Source of the DNA: Prochlorococcus sp. W8
GTDB lineage: Bacteria > Cyanobacteriota > Cyanobacteriia > PCC-6307 > Cyanobiaceae
NCBI GenBank assembly: GCA_000291825.1
Contig: ALPF01000033.1
Coordinates: 1 to 64,000 of the forward strand
Direction of reading: 5' to 3'
DNA length: 64,000 bases
Shown here in pieces: positions 7,580 to 16,614 of this stretch. Made by a program: the position numbers and the translations under genes. Positions within the stretch are counted from its first letter, which is position 1, and each line of letters opens with the position of its first letter. Under the pieces are notes generated by a model. The model was given only the letters and a program-made list of their open reading frames with translations. It had not been told where the DNA came from and did not search any database.

Positions 7580-9364
7580 ATGCGCGTCACTTCTTTCCCT
7601 CTGGCGACGCTTCGTGATACTCCCTCAGAAGCAGAAATCATTTCTCATCAACTCCTCTTAAAAGGAGGATTTATAAAAAGAGTTAGCTCAGGCATATATG
7701 CATATATGCCATTGATGTTAAGAGTTATAGAAAAAATATCACTAATAATAGAGAAAGAATTAAACAAAATTGGTTGTAGTAAATTACTTTTGCCCCAGCT
7801 GCATCCCTCCGAATTATGGAAAAGATCAGGGAGATGGGAGGGATATACAGAAGGTGAAGGGATAATGTTTAATCTTAAAGATAGACAAGATCGTTCATTT
7901 GGATTGGCCCCCACTCATGAGGAGGTTATTACCTATATTGCCTCCGAAATAGTGAAATCTTATAAGCAATTACCATTTTGTTTTTACCAAATTCAAACAA
8001 AATTTAGAGATGAAATACGTCCTCGATTTGGACTTATGAGGGGCAGAGAATTTATAATGAAAGATGGTTATTCCTTTCACAGTTCTAAAGAGGATCTAAT
8101 TGATTTTTATAAAATCATGGAAAAATCTTATGAGAATATTTTTGAAAACTGTGGTTTAAAGACATTAGGTGTAGAGGCAGATAGTGGCGCTATTGGTGGG
8201 GGAGCCTCTAAGGAATTTATGGTTACTGCTGATTCTGGAGAGGATTCTATCCTTTTTACTAAGAGTGGATCATATTCTGCAAATATTGAAAAAGCAATAT
8301 CATTGCCCTCCAGAGAAAAACCTCTTAATAACTTTTCAAAATCTTTAATCCATACTCCAAATCAAAAGTCAATTAAAGATATTTGCAAAACAAATAATCT
8401 TGATCCTTCACAGATAGTCAAAGTAATAATTTATAAAGCAAAATTTGAAGATAAATCTGAAGTGCCTTTGTTAGTTTGTATAAGAGGAGACCAAACTATT
8501 AATGATGTAAAAGTTTTTAACTTAATTGATAAAACAAAAAAATCTAATTTGATAACACTTTCAATAATCGAAAGTGATTTAGAAATCAAGAAAAACTTAA
8601 ATGGATTACCCATTGGATTTATTGGCCCAGATTTAGAAGATGAATTAATTAAAAAAAATTCCTCCTGGGAAAAGAAATGGGTAAGAATTGTCGATCATTC
8701 TGCTTTTAATTTATCAAACTTTATAAGTGGTGCTAACAAAGTAGATTTTCATAAATTCTTTAATTCATGGAAATTTATTGGAGATAATTATATAGAAGCA
8801 GATATTAGGAATTCAAAGGCAGGAGATTATTTGGATAAAGATAGTTCAGAAATATTATTAGAAGCCAAGGGTATTGAAATTGGGCATATTTTTCAATTAG
8901 GTCAAAAATATAGTGAAAAGTTAGATGCAAAATTTTCAAATCAAAAGGGTCTTTTAGAAAATATATGGATGGGCTGTTATGGGATTGGAGTATCTAGATT
9001 AGCCCAAGCTGCGATAGAGCAGAATCATGATAAAAATGGAATTTGTTGGCCAATTCAAATTTCGCCTTTTCAAGTAGTTTTAATTGCTACAAATTTAAAA
9101 GACCCCATTCAAGAAAAATTAGCACTAAGTATCTATAAAGAGATGCAAGATTATAATATCGATGTATTGTTTGATGATAGAGATGAAAGAGCAGGAGTTA
9201 AATTTAAAGATGCCGACTTAATAGGATTTCCCTTCAGAGTAATTGTAGGAAGAGATGCGGTTGATAATCAAGTGGAATTAATTTCTAGATCAAAAAAAAT
9301 CCAACTTAAACTTTCATCAAACGAATTAATAGAAAAATTTCTTAATGAATCAAAACTATTGTAG
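7580..9364 (+). CDS. proS: Prolyl-tRNA synthetase
   Basis: The 594-aa class II synthetase charges tRNA-Pro. Motif 1 is in the N-terminal part, motif 2 with the FRDEIRPRFGLMRGREF stretch lies near residues 148-165, and motif 3 near GIGVSRLAQAAIEQ around 467-480. The long region between motifs 2 and 3, about residues 225-405, is the bacterial INS editing domain that deacylates Ala-tRNA-Pro. The C-terminal anticodon-binding domain follows. The length matches the bacterial (E. coli-type) ProS with editing domain. The ATG at 7580 starts MRVTSFPLATLRD, the typical N-terminus. Psb27 follows 45 bp downstream. Confidence 0.97.
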   Translation: MRVTSFPLATLRDTPSEAEIISHQLLLKGGFIKRVSSGIYAYMPLMLRVIEKISLIIEKELNKIGCSKLLLPQLHPSELWKRSGRWEGYTEGEGIMFNLKDRQDRSFGLAPTHEEVITYIASEIVKSYKQLPFCFYQIQTKFRDEIRPRFGLMRGREFIMKDGYSFHSSKEDLIDFYKIMEKSYENIFENCGLKTLGVEADSGAIGGGASKEFMVTADSGEDSILFTKSGSYSANIEKAISLPSREKPLNNFSKSLIHTPNQKSIKDICKTNNLDPSQIVKVIIYKAKFEDKSEVPLLVCIRGDQTINDVKVFNLIDKTKKSNLITLSIIESDLEIKKNLNGLPIGFIGPDLEDELIKKNSSWEKKWVRIVDHSAFNLSNFISGANKVDFHKFFNSWKFIGDNYIEADIRNSKAGDYLDKDSSEILLEAKGIEIGHIFQLGQKYSEKLDAKFSNQKGLLENIWMGCYGIGVSRLAQAAIEQNHDKNGICWPIQISPFQVVLIATNLKDPIQEKLALSIYKEMQDYNIDVLFDDRDERAGVKFKDADLIGFPFRVIVGRDAVDNQVELISRSKKIQLKLSSNELIEKFLNESKLL

Positions 9365-9409
9365 TATTAGAATAAATAAAGATTATAGAATCATTAAGAG
9401 CAACTCATT

Positions 9410-9844
9410 ATGATTAAAAAAATGTTTAAATCACTTTCAAAAATTTTTCATAGAGTATTTATATTTACCCTTTCATTCTTCACTAGTATCACATTATTAG
9501 GATACCCAGCTTTTGCTGCAAAAAGTAATATGACAGGCGATTATACGAAAGACACAGTTTCTGTAGTTAAAACTTTAAAAGGTGTAATTGAGACGCCTAA
9601 GGATTCACCTAATAAAGAAGAAGTGAGAGATGAAGCATTATCTGTCATAACAGACTATATTTCTAGATATAGAAATAGAGGATTGGTTAACACTACTCAA
9701 TCATTCACTACAATGCAAACCGCGCTAAACGCGATGGCAGGCCATTATAAAAATTTTGCGACAAGACCTTTACCAGATAATCTTAAAGAGCGATTAAATA
9801 AAGAATTATCTATCGCTGAGAAAATGGTTCTTAGAGAAAGTTAA
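9410..9844 (+). CDS. psb27: Photosystem II assembly protein Psb27
   Basis: Psb27 binds CP43 on the lumenal side during photosystem II assembly and repair. The 144-aa precursor has a basic, hydrophobic export signal ending near residue 37 (GYPAFAA), then the four-helix-bundle domain with the family signature MTGDYTKDTVSVV, YISRYR and FTTMQTALNAMAGHY. Most freshwater cyanobacterial Psb27 proteins are lipoproteins with a lipobox cysteine; here the corresponding site reads AFAAKS with no cysteine, so an ordinary signal-peptidase I site is more likely. An ATG at 9422 (MFKSLSK) is an alternative start. It follows proS at 45 bp. Confidence 0.93.
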   Translation: MIKKMFKSLSKIFHRVFIFTLSFFTSITLLGYPAFAAKSNMTGDYTKDTVSVVKTLKGVIETPKDSPNKEEVRDEALSVITDYISRYRNRGLVNTTQSFTTMQTALNAMAGHYKNFATRPLPDNLKERLNKELSIAEKMVLRES

Positions 9845-9880
9845 TACAAATCATTATCTTTTTACAATGAATGCAAAATT

Positions 9881-9900
9881 ATTGCATATTATTGTATATT
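9881..9900. repeat. Imperfect tandem decamer upstream of purA
   Basis: ATTGCATATT (9881-9890) is followed directly by ATTGTATATT (9891-9900), nine of ten bases identical. An overlapping inverted repeat, TGCAA at 9872-9876 and TTGCA at 9882-9886, lies at its left edge. It is 27 bp upstream of the purA start and could include a -10 element or an operator. In DNA this AT-rich the pattern could be chance. Confidence 0.35.
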
Positions 9901-9908
9901 CCTGTTAA

Positions 9909-11237
<1,329 letters not shown>

Positions 11238-11248
11238 AAAATAAATAT

Positions 11249-12262
11249 ATGAATAAAAAACTATTAAAATTAAAAGATAAAAAAGTTATCGATCTAGTCG
11301 GGATTGGTAACGCGATCGTAGATATCGTTGCTAATGTCGAAGATGATTTTTTAGAAATCAATAACCTCCAGAAAGGATCAATGAACTTAATTGATATTAA
11401 ACGTTCAAAAAATATCCTTGATAGATGTAATGTCTTAAAAAAGGTCTCAGGGGGATCAGCTGCTAATACTGTTGTTGCTTTAGCAAATTTAGGTAATAAA
11501 GTTGAATTTATTGGAAGAGTTAAAGATGATAAATTTGGAGAATTTTTCGCTAAAAATATCAAAGCTAGCGGCACGATTTTTCAAATGAAGCCAGTTATAA
11601 GTTTAGAGGAAAGTGCCCACTCTATAATTTTAATTACGCCAGATGCACAAAGAACAATGTGTACATATTTAGGTGCCTCTGTGGAATTTGAAGAGCAAAA
11701 TATAAATTTACAATCCATTCAAACAAGTAAATATCTATATCTTGAGGGATATCTTTGGGATGCTGAAAAAGCGAAATTAGCTTTTCTAGAAGCATCAAAA
11801 ATTGCAAAAGAATCAAATACTCAAATTATCCTTTCTCTTTCTGATTCTTTTTGCGTTGAGAGGCATCGAGATAGTTTCTTAGATTTAATAAAAAACTTTG
11901 TAGATATTCTGTTCTGTAATGAAAGTGAATTAAAAAGTCTTTTAAAAAAAAATGACTTAAAAAATTGTATCGAAGATATTAACTCTATTTGTAAATTAAG
12001 TGTAGTAACCCTCGGAGAAAAAGGATCTTTAGTAATAAATAATGAAAGTATTGAAGAAATAAAACCTTATATCTTGGGAGAAATAATTGATACTACTGGA
12101 GCAGGAGATATCTATGCAGGTGGATTTATTAACGGACTTATAAATGGATTTTCATTAAAAAACTGTGGAATTTTTGGTTCTATTTGTGCAGGATATATAA
12201 TTACACAAATCGGTTCAAGGCCACAAGTTGATTTAAAAAAATTAATTAAAGAAAATATTTAA
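11249..12262 (+). CDS. PfkB-family kinase (adenosine/ribokinase type)
   Basis: A 337-aa ribokinase-fold enzyme. It has the glycine-rich N-terminal sugar-binding block GGSAANTVVALANLG near residues 71-85 and the C-terminal PfkB signature DTTGAGDIYAGG, whose aspartate 287 is the catalytic base. The family phosphorylates sugars or nucleosides with ATP. Cyanobacterial members are annotated as carbohydrate or adenosine kinase; the position 11 bp after purA favours a nucleoside substrate, which is inference. The stop codon shares a TTAA tetranucleotide with the convergent cutA gene. Confidence 0.9.
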   Translation: MNKKLLKLKDKKVIDLVGIGNAIVDIVANVEDDFLEINNLQKGSMNLIDIKRSKNILDRCNVLKKVSGGSAANTVVALANLGNKVEFIGRVKDDKFGEFFAKNIKASGTIFQMKPVISLEESAHSIILITPDAQRTMCTYLGASVEFEEQNINLQSIQTSKYLYLEGYLWDAEKAKLAFLEASKIAKESNTQIILSLSDSFCVERHRDSFLDLIKNFVDILFCNESELKSLLKKNDLKNCIEDINSICKLSVVTLGEKGSLVINNESIEEIKPYILGEIIDTTGAGDIYAGGFINGLINGFSLKNCGIFGSICAGYIITQIGSRPQVDLKKLIKENI

Positions 12263-12570
12263 TTCATTGATTTTTCTGCCCATTCATAATAACTCCTTTC
12301 AGATTCAAAATTCTTGTAAATTATTTGTGGGATTTCATATCCAAGCTCAATTTTTATAAATTCAATAAGATTGTTTAATCTTTCAGGTTTGCTTTTTATA
12401 GTTACTTCATATTCAGCATCATTCCGAATCTTTTCATCCCATAGATAAAAAGAATTAATTTCTTTAATAGAAACACATGCTGCTAACTTATCATTGATTA
12501 ATTTTCTAGCTATTTTTTCTGCACAATATTTATTTGATACTGTTGTACATAGAATCAATAAATAATTCAT
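12259..12570 (-). CDS. cutA: CutA divalent-cation tolerance family protein
   Basis: The 103-aa product matches the CutA1 family throughout: LLILCTTVSN near the start, KLAACVSI near residues 31-38, then FYLWDEKIRNDAEYEVTIKS and the EIPQII motif near 79-84. CutA1 forms very stable trimers with a ferredoxin-like fold and was named for copper tolerance, but its physiological role is unsettled. Its stop overlaps the stop of the PfkB kinase by 4 bp (TTAA). Upstream by 9 bp lies cobK in the same direction. Confidence 0.93.
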   Translation of the reverse strand: MNYLLILCTTVSNKYCAEKIARKLINDKLAACVSIKEINSFYLWDEKIRNDAEYEVTIKSKPERLNNLIEFIKIELGYEIPQIIYKNFESERSYYEWAEKSMN

Positions 12571-12579
12571 TTCATAATG

Positions 12580-13371
12580 TTAGATTTTAGAAATAAATTT
12601 TATCAAATTATCATAATCAGAAAAAATATATTGTAATTTATTCTCTATTGGTCTTCTCAATTTAAATAATTTTATATTAGTTCTTTCAGATATATCCTCC
12701 CAAATCATTTGTGAATAACTACCAGAATCTCTGCATAATATATAATCAATATTCCAATATTTACATAAAAAATACTCCAGTTTATTTTCCCCAAACTTAC
12801 TTGGATTTAAGATTGCTATGTTCGAATTTCTTATACAAGAGGAAAATCCATTTAATATACTTTCTTCTGTCGCAAGAATTCTTGCAAATATATTTACCTC
12901 CAAGTTCATATAGTATTCCGCTACTTCATTGAGACATCTTGCTCCAATAGCTAAAAGAAGATTTTTATTTTTAATATCTGAAATTTTGATTCCTTTTAAA
13001 TCCTCTATAAACCTAGAATTCAATGTAGATTTAACTTGACTTTGTCTTTCGAATCTTAAAAGTATTTTATTTAATTTCTTACAACCTTTTGCAAGATTTT
13101 CAGAAATCTGCATTGCGAAAGGATGCGTAGCATCAATAATCAAATCTATTTGATATTTTTTTAAAAATTGACGTACTGCACTCTCATCAATAATTTTTCC
13201 TGTAATGATGTGTAACTTATCTTTCTTTGGATAAACTAAACTTGCTTTATAACTGATAACGCTTACAAAAACTATATAGTTAAGGCTTAATAATTTATCA
13301 GCAATAACAGGCCCATCAGATGTTCCTGAAAGGATCCAAACATTTTCGTGGCATTTTTCTAGATTTTGCAT
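12580..13371 (-). CDS. cobK: Precorrin-6A reductase
   Basis: Reduces precorrin-6A to precorrin-6B with NADPH in cobalamin synthesis. With the ATG at 13369-13371 the protein is 263 aa and starts MQNLEKCHENVWILSGTSDG; the SGTSDG turn and the IDATHPFA motif near residue 93 identify the CobK/CbiJ family. A longer reading from ATG 13407 would add 12 residues but would overlap the divergent ssb start by 9 bp, so the shorter start is preferred. Another gene of the pathway, cobM, lies at 50101. Prochlorococcus makes its own (pseudo)cobalamin, which fits. Confidence 0.92.
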   Translation of the reverse strand: MQNLEKCHENVWILSGTSDGPVIADKLLSLNYIVFVSVISYKASLVYPKKDKLHIITGKIIDESAVRQFLKKYQIDLIIDATHPFAMQISENLAKGCKKLNKILLRFERQSQVKSTLNSRFIEDLKGIKISDIKNKNLLLAIGARCLNEVAEYYMNLEVNIFARILATEESILNGFSSCIRNSNIAILNPSKFGENKLEYFLCKYWNIDYILCRDSGSYSQMIWEDISERTNIKLFKLRRPIENKLQYIFSDYDNLIKFISKI

Positions 13372-13398
13372 CAATATATCTTTAAATAAAAAAGACAA

Positions 13399-13854
13399 AT
13401 GAACCATTGTTTAATTCAAGCCAAGGTTAAAACAGTACCTCAAATGCGTTATACAAAAGAGAATCAAACTCCCATTGCTGAAATGGTAGTGGAAATTAAA
13501 GGTTTACGTGGTGATGACCCATTAAGCGATTTAAAAATCTTAGGCTGGGGAACAATTGCTCAAGAGATGGTAGATAATTTAAAAGAGAGTCAAGGTGTTG
13601 TAATTGAAGGTCGTCTTAGGATGAATAATCTTACAAGAAAAGATGGCACCAAGGAAAAACAAGCCGAAATTACTGCTTCAAGAATCCATCATATTACTTT
13701 TTCTGAAAATAATTCAACGAAAGGAGATGTTGCCCCCATTAATAAAAATTCAAAAAAACCAATTAATAATAGTAATGATGATGCAAATAGTTTAGGTAAT
13801 GAATCTTGGAATTCTTCTCCACTTGTTCCAGAAGTGGATGAAATACCATTTTAA
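13399..13854 (+). CDS. ssb: Single-stranded DNA-binding protein
   Basis: A 151-aa SSB. The OB-fold covers about residues 1-105 (MNHCLIQAKVKTVPQMRY, VVIEGRLRMN), followed by a flexible Asn/Ser-rich linker and the acidic C-terminal tip DEIPF, the docking peptide for repair and replication proteins such as PriA. The sequence is of the divergent cyanobacterial type. It reads away from cobK with only 27 bp between the starts, so any promoter must lie inside cobK or in that gap. Its stop shares TTAA with the convergent small gene at 13851. Confidence 0.92.
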   Translation: MNHCLIQAKVKTVPQMRYTKENQTPIAEMVVEIKGLRGDDPLSDLKILGWGTIAQEMVDNLKESQGVVIEGRLRMNNLTRKDGTKEKQAEITASRIHHITFSENNSTKGDVAPINKNSKKPINNSNDDANSLGNESWNSSPLVPEVDEIPF

Positions 13855-14039
13855 TTATTTTTAGTTTCGCTATCAACTTCCTTTAGTCTTAGAATAAGCT
13901 TACTAATCTCTCTTTCCAAAGATGCAAGTTCCTTTCTGATTTCAGGCCATTTCCCATTATCAATATTTTTTAGAAGCCATGATCTCTCATTGTCTAACTT
14001 CGATACAAATTTTTCTAATTCCTTTTCAGAACCTTGCAT
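13851..14039 (-). CDS. Small coiled-coil protein, unrecognised
   Basis: A 62-aa, highly charged, probably wholly helical protein with heptad-like spacing of hydrophobics (ELEKFVSKLDNERSWLL and LASLEREISKLILRLKEV). It begins at ATG 14037-14039 and ends at the TTAA it shares with ssb. No signal peptide or membrane segment. I do not recognise the family. It reads as a real gene because it fills the gap between ssb and the DUF2854 gene with correct spacing and consistent composition. Confidence 0.65.
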   Translation of the reverse strand: MQGSEKELEKFVSKLDNERSWLLKNIDNGKWPEIRKELASLEREISKLILRLKEVDSETKNN

Positions 14040-14076
14040 AGTATTTCACTAAAATCTTTTCTTAATCCCCTATAAC

Positions 14077-14622
14077 ATGAAGAAACTATACTCTCCAGCT
14101 AATTTAATAATTATAACAGGCGGTTCACTTGCTTTTATTGGGATGACTGCATACTTCACAGACTCAGTAAATTTAAGTGTCCCAACTTTCTTTTATGGAG
14201 TCCCAATATTTCTGATTGGCTTGGCTCTAAAAACTACTGAAATTCCTCCCGCATACTTGATTAATAAGGATAACTTTGCTTCTAATAAATTTAATAGACC
14301 TGAAGAACTAACTAATCTTGTCAAAGATGTAACCAAATGGAGATATGGAATTCAAGCGCATTTAGAATCATCTCTCGAAGCTTTAAATTTATGGAATTTT
14401 GATAATCCTCCTCAATTAGTAGAACTTGAAGAAATAACCAAAGATGAAAAAAATGGCCTTAGAATGCATTTTGATATTAATGCTGTTCCGAAAGAAGATT
14501 GGATTAAAAAGAAAGATAGGATAGAAAGATTTTTTGCTAAAGGCCTTGAATCAGAACTTATATTCGATGATAATAAAAACAAATTAGACCTTATACTGTT
14601 TTACAAAATACTAAAGGTTTAG
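14077..14622 (+). CDS. DUF2854-family membrane protein
   Basis: A 181-aa protein with two hydrophobic segments, about residues 8-26 and 34-51, and a soluble C-terminal part of about 120 residues. The pattern PxxLIIxTGG followed by a second helix and PAYL matches the cyanobacterial/plastid family DUF2854, whose function is unknown. The soluble part would face the stroma-equivalent side if the N-terminus does. It is 31 bp upstream of argB and probably co-transcribed, although no functional link is apparent. Confidence 0.75.
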   Translation: MKKLYSPANLIIITGGSLAFIGMTAYFTDSVNLSVPTFFYGVPIFLIGLALKTTEIPPAYLINKDNFASNKFNRPEELTNLVKDVTKWRYGIQAHLESSLEALNLWNFDNPPQLVELEEITKDEKNGLRMHFDINAVPKEDWIKKKDRIERFFAKGLESELIFDDNKNKLDLILFYKILKV

Positions 14623-14653
14623 TATCAAAATTTGATATCAAAATATTTTAAAA

Positions 14654-15505
14654 ATGGATGATTCACAAAGAGTCTCAATATTAAGTGAGGCCCTGCCCTA
14701 CATTCAAAGTTTTTCTGGTAGAAAAATTGTAATCAAATATGGTGGTTCAGTAATGAATCATAATATTTTAAGAGATGCCGCATTTAGAGATATTGCACTT
14801 CTCTCAAGCGTTGGAGTACGACCAGTAATTGTGCATGGAGGTGGACCAGAAATTAATATTTGGTTAAAAAAATTAAATATAGAGCCAAAATTTGAGAACG
14901 GCTTAAGAGTTACAGATGAAAAAACAATGGAAATAGTTGAAATGGTTTTAATGGGCAGAATCAACAAAAAAATAGTTCAAGGAATAAATAAAACAGGTGC
15001 TTCAGCTATTGGGATATCTGGATTAGATGGCAATTTAATTCAAGCTCGGGAATTGGAAAGTAAATCACATGGACTTGTTGGTGATATTTCCAAGGTAAAT
15101 TCAACAATATTAGATCCCATTATTGATAGTGGGCATATACCCGTAATTTCAAGTATTGGATCAACAAATGAGGGGTTAAGTCTTAACATCAATGCAGATT
15201 ATGTTGCAGGAGAAGTAGCAGCATCAATAAATGCTGAAAAATTAATCCTACTTACAGATACCCCAGGTATTTTAAAAAATATAAAAGATCATAATAGCCT
15301 TATGAAACAAATCAATCTTAAGGAAGCTAGAAAGTGCATAGAAGAAAATATTATTTCAGAGGGAATGAAGCCAAAAACTGAATGTTGTATTAGAGCTCTA
15401 GCTCAAGGTATAAAAGCTGCACATATTATTGATGGAAGAATTGAACATGCGCTTTTATTAGAAATCTTCACTAATGCTGGTATAGGGACAATGATTAATG
15501 CCTAG
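14654..15505 (+). CDS. argB: Acetylglutamate kinase
   Basis: Phosphorylates N-acetylglutamate, the controlled step of arginine synthesis. The 283-aa amino-acid kinase has KYGGSVM near residues 24-30, VHGGGPEIN near 59-67, [12 protein letters not shown] near 180-191 and TDTPGIL near 203-209. In cyanobacteria this enzyme is the target of the PII protein; the C-terminal region that forms the arginine and PII site is complete. It starts with ATG at 14654 and the next gene begins 2 bp after its stop. Confidence 0.97.
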   Translation: MDDSQRVSILSEALPYIQSFSGRKIVIKYGGSVMNHNILRDAAFRDIALLSSVGVRPVIVHGGGPEINIWLKKLNIEPKFENGLRVTDEKTMEIVEMVLMGRINKKIVQGINKTGASAIGISGLDGNLIQARELESKSHGLVGDISKVNSTILDPIIDSGHIPVISSIGSTNEGLSLNINADYVAGEVAASINAEKLILLTDTPGILKNIKDHNSLMKQINLKEARKCIEENIISEGMKPKTECCIRALAQGIKAAHIIDGRIEHALLLEIFTNAGIGTMINA

Positions 15506-15507
15506 CA

Positions 15508-16614
15508 ATGAATGATTATAAGCAAGTTATAAAAGATGCAGAACTTGCTTTAAGTAAAGGCGAATATAATTTATGTATTGAAATTCTTTCCCCTAAGATA
15601 GATTTTTTTAAAGTTTATACTCTTGAAGGCATTAATATTAGAATGTTGCTCATTACAGCCTTAAGCGGATTAAATAGAAATGAGGAGGCTATAGATTTAT
15701 GTAAAACATTAACAAAATCAAAATATTCCCACATTCGAGACGAGGCACTTTCGCTTATGCAAATATTAAAATCCCCTAATTTGCAAATACCTGAAAATTG
15801 GAATATAAAATTTGAAAGTAATCTTATTACTGAAAGAAGTACATCTCTTCCTAAAAAATTTTTAACAAATTCTCCTAAAAAACAGAAATATATAAATATT
15901 ACGAATACTCCAACAGGAGAAACAAAATCTTTTCAAAAAGGTTTTATTATACCTACTTTTTTTTTACTAATAATATTGTTAACTCTTTTAAGTGGTTGTG
16001 TAAAAATTAATAACTCATTAGATTTTAGAGATATTGATGCCTTAAAGATAGATTTAGGAATAGAAAGTAAATATATAAATAAAATACCTTGGCAAATAAA
16101 ACTAGAAGAAAAATTTAAAGCGACTTTTCCAAATAATCAACTTAGGATTGATGATAAAAAGTTAATACTGAATAAGAAAAATTTAAAATTAAATGATGCT
16201 GAATTATTTATTAATCAAATTTTAAAAATAATTTCAAATACAATTAATATCGACTTAAATGATATGACAATTAGATATTTCAAAAAGAACTATTTATTAT
16301 TAGAAAAACGAAGCTATCAAATAAATTTTGATCTAGTTAATCTTAATAAAATTGATGATGTAGAAATAAATATAAATATAATCAATCCCTCTAAAACCTA
16401 TATTTCAAATAAAAATGATCAAATTTCTACTAATAAAAATATTATTTACTGGAAATTAATTCCAGGAAGAAATAATACTATTGCGTTTTCTTATTGGTAT
16501 TGGAATAAATTTATATTAGGAACTTTAATTGTAATCTTATTAGTAATTATCGCCTACTATATTCGCAGAAATAGATTTAAAATTGGTACAAATCTTCCTC
16601 AATTACCTTCTTAA
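15508..16614 (+). CDS. TPR-like / DUF3153 fusion membrane protein
   Basis: The 368-aa protein has two parts. Residues 1-90 are helical and resemble a pair of tetratricopeptide-type repeats (KDAELALSKGEYNLCIEIL and a second copy near 50-70). Residues 145-164 are a hydrophobic helix ending LLSGC, which looks exactly like a lipobox, with cysteine 164. The remainder resembles DUF3153, a cyanobacterial domain normally found as a lipoprotein, and ends with a second membrane helix near 335-355. So a lipoprotein-like module seems fused behind a cytoplasmic domain. The start is 2 bp after argB. Function unknown. The stop shares TTAA with priA. Confidence 0.7.
   Translation: MNDYKQVIKDAELALSKGEYNLCIEILSPKIDFFKVYTLEGINIRMLLITALSGLNRNEEAIDLCKTLTKSKYSHIRDEALSLMQILKSPNLQIPENWNIKFESNLITERSTSLPKKFLTNSPKKQKYINITNTPTGETKSFQKGFIIPTFFLLIILLTLLSGCVKINNSLDFRDIDALKIDLGIESKYINKIPWQIKLEEKFKATFPNNQLRIDDKKLILNKKNLKLNDAELFINQILKIISNTINIDLNDMTIRYFKKNYLLLEKRSYQINFDLVNLNKIDDVEININIINPSKTYISNKNDQISTNKNIIYWKLIPGRNNTIAFSYWYWNKFILGTLIVILLVIIAYYIRRNRFKIGTNLPQLPS

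Noticed and set aside
12711-12932. 73-codon plus-strand frame inside cobK
   Set aside because: Antisense to cobK, whose family motifs establish the coding strand.
13372-13407. Longer cobK start that overlaps ssb
   Set aside because: It would overlap the ssb start by 9 bp in divergent orientation; the ATG at 13371 gives a normal family N-terminus.
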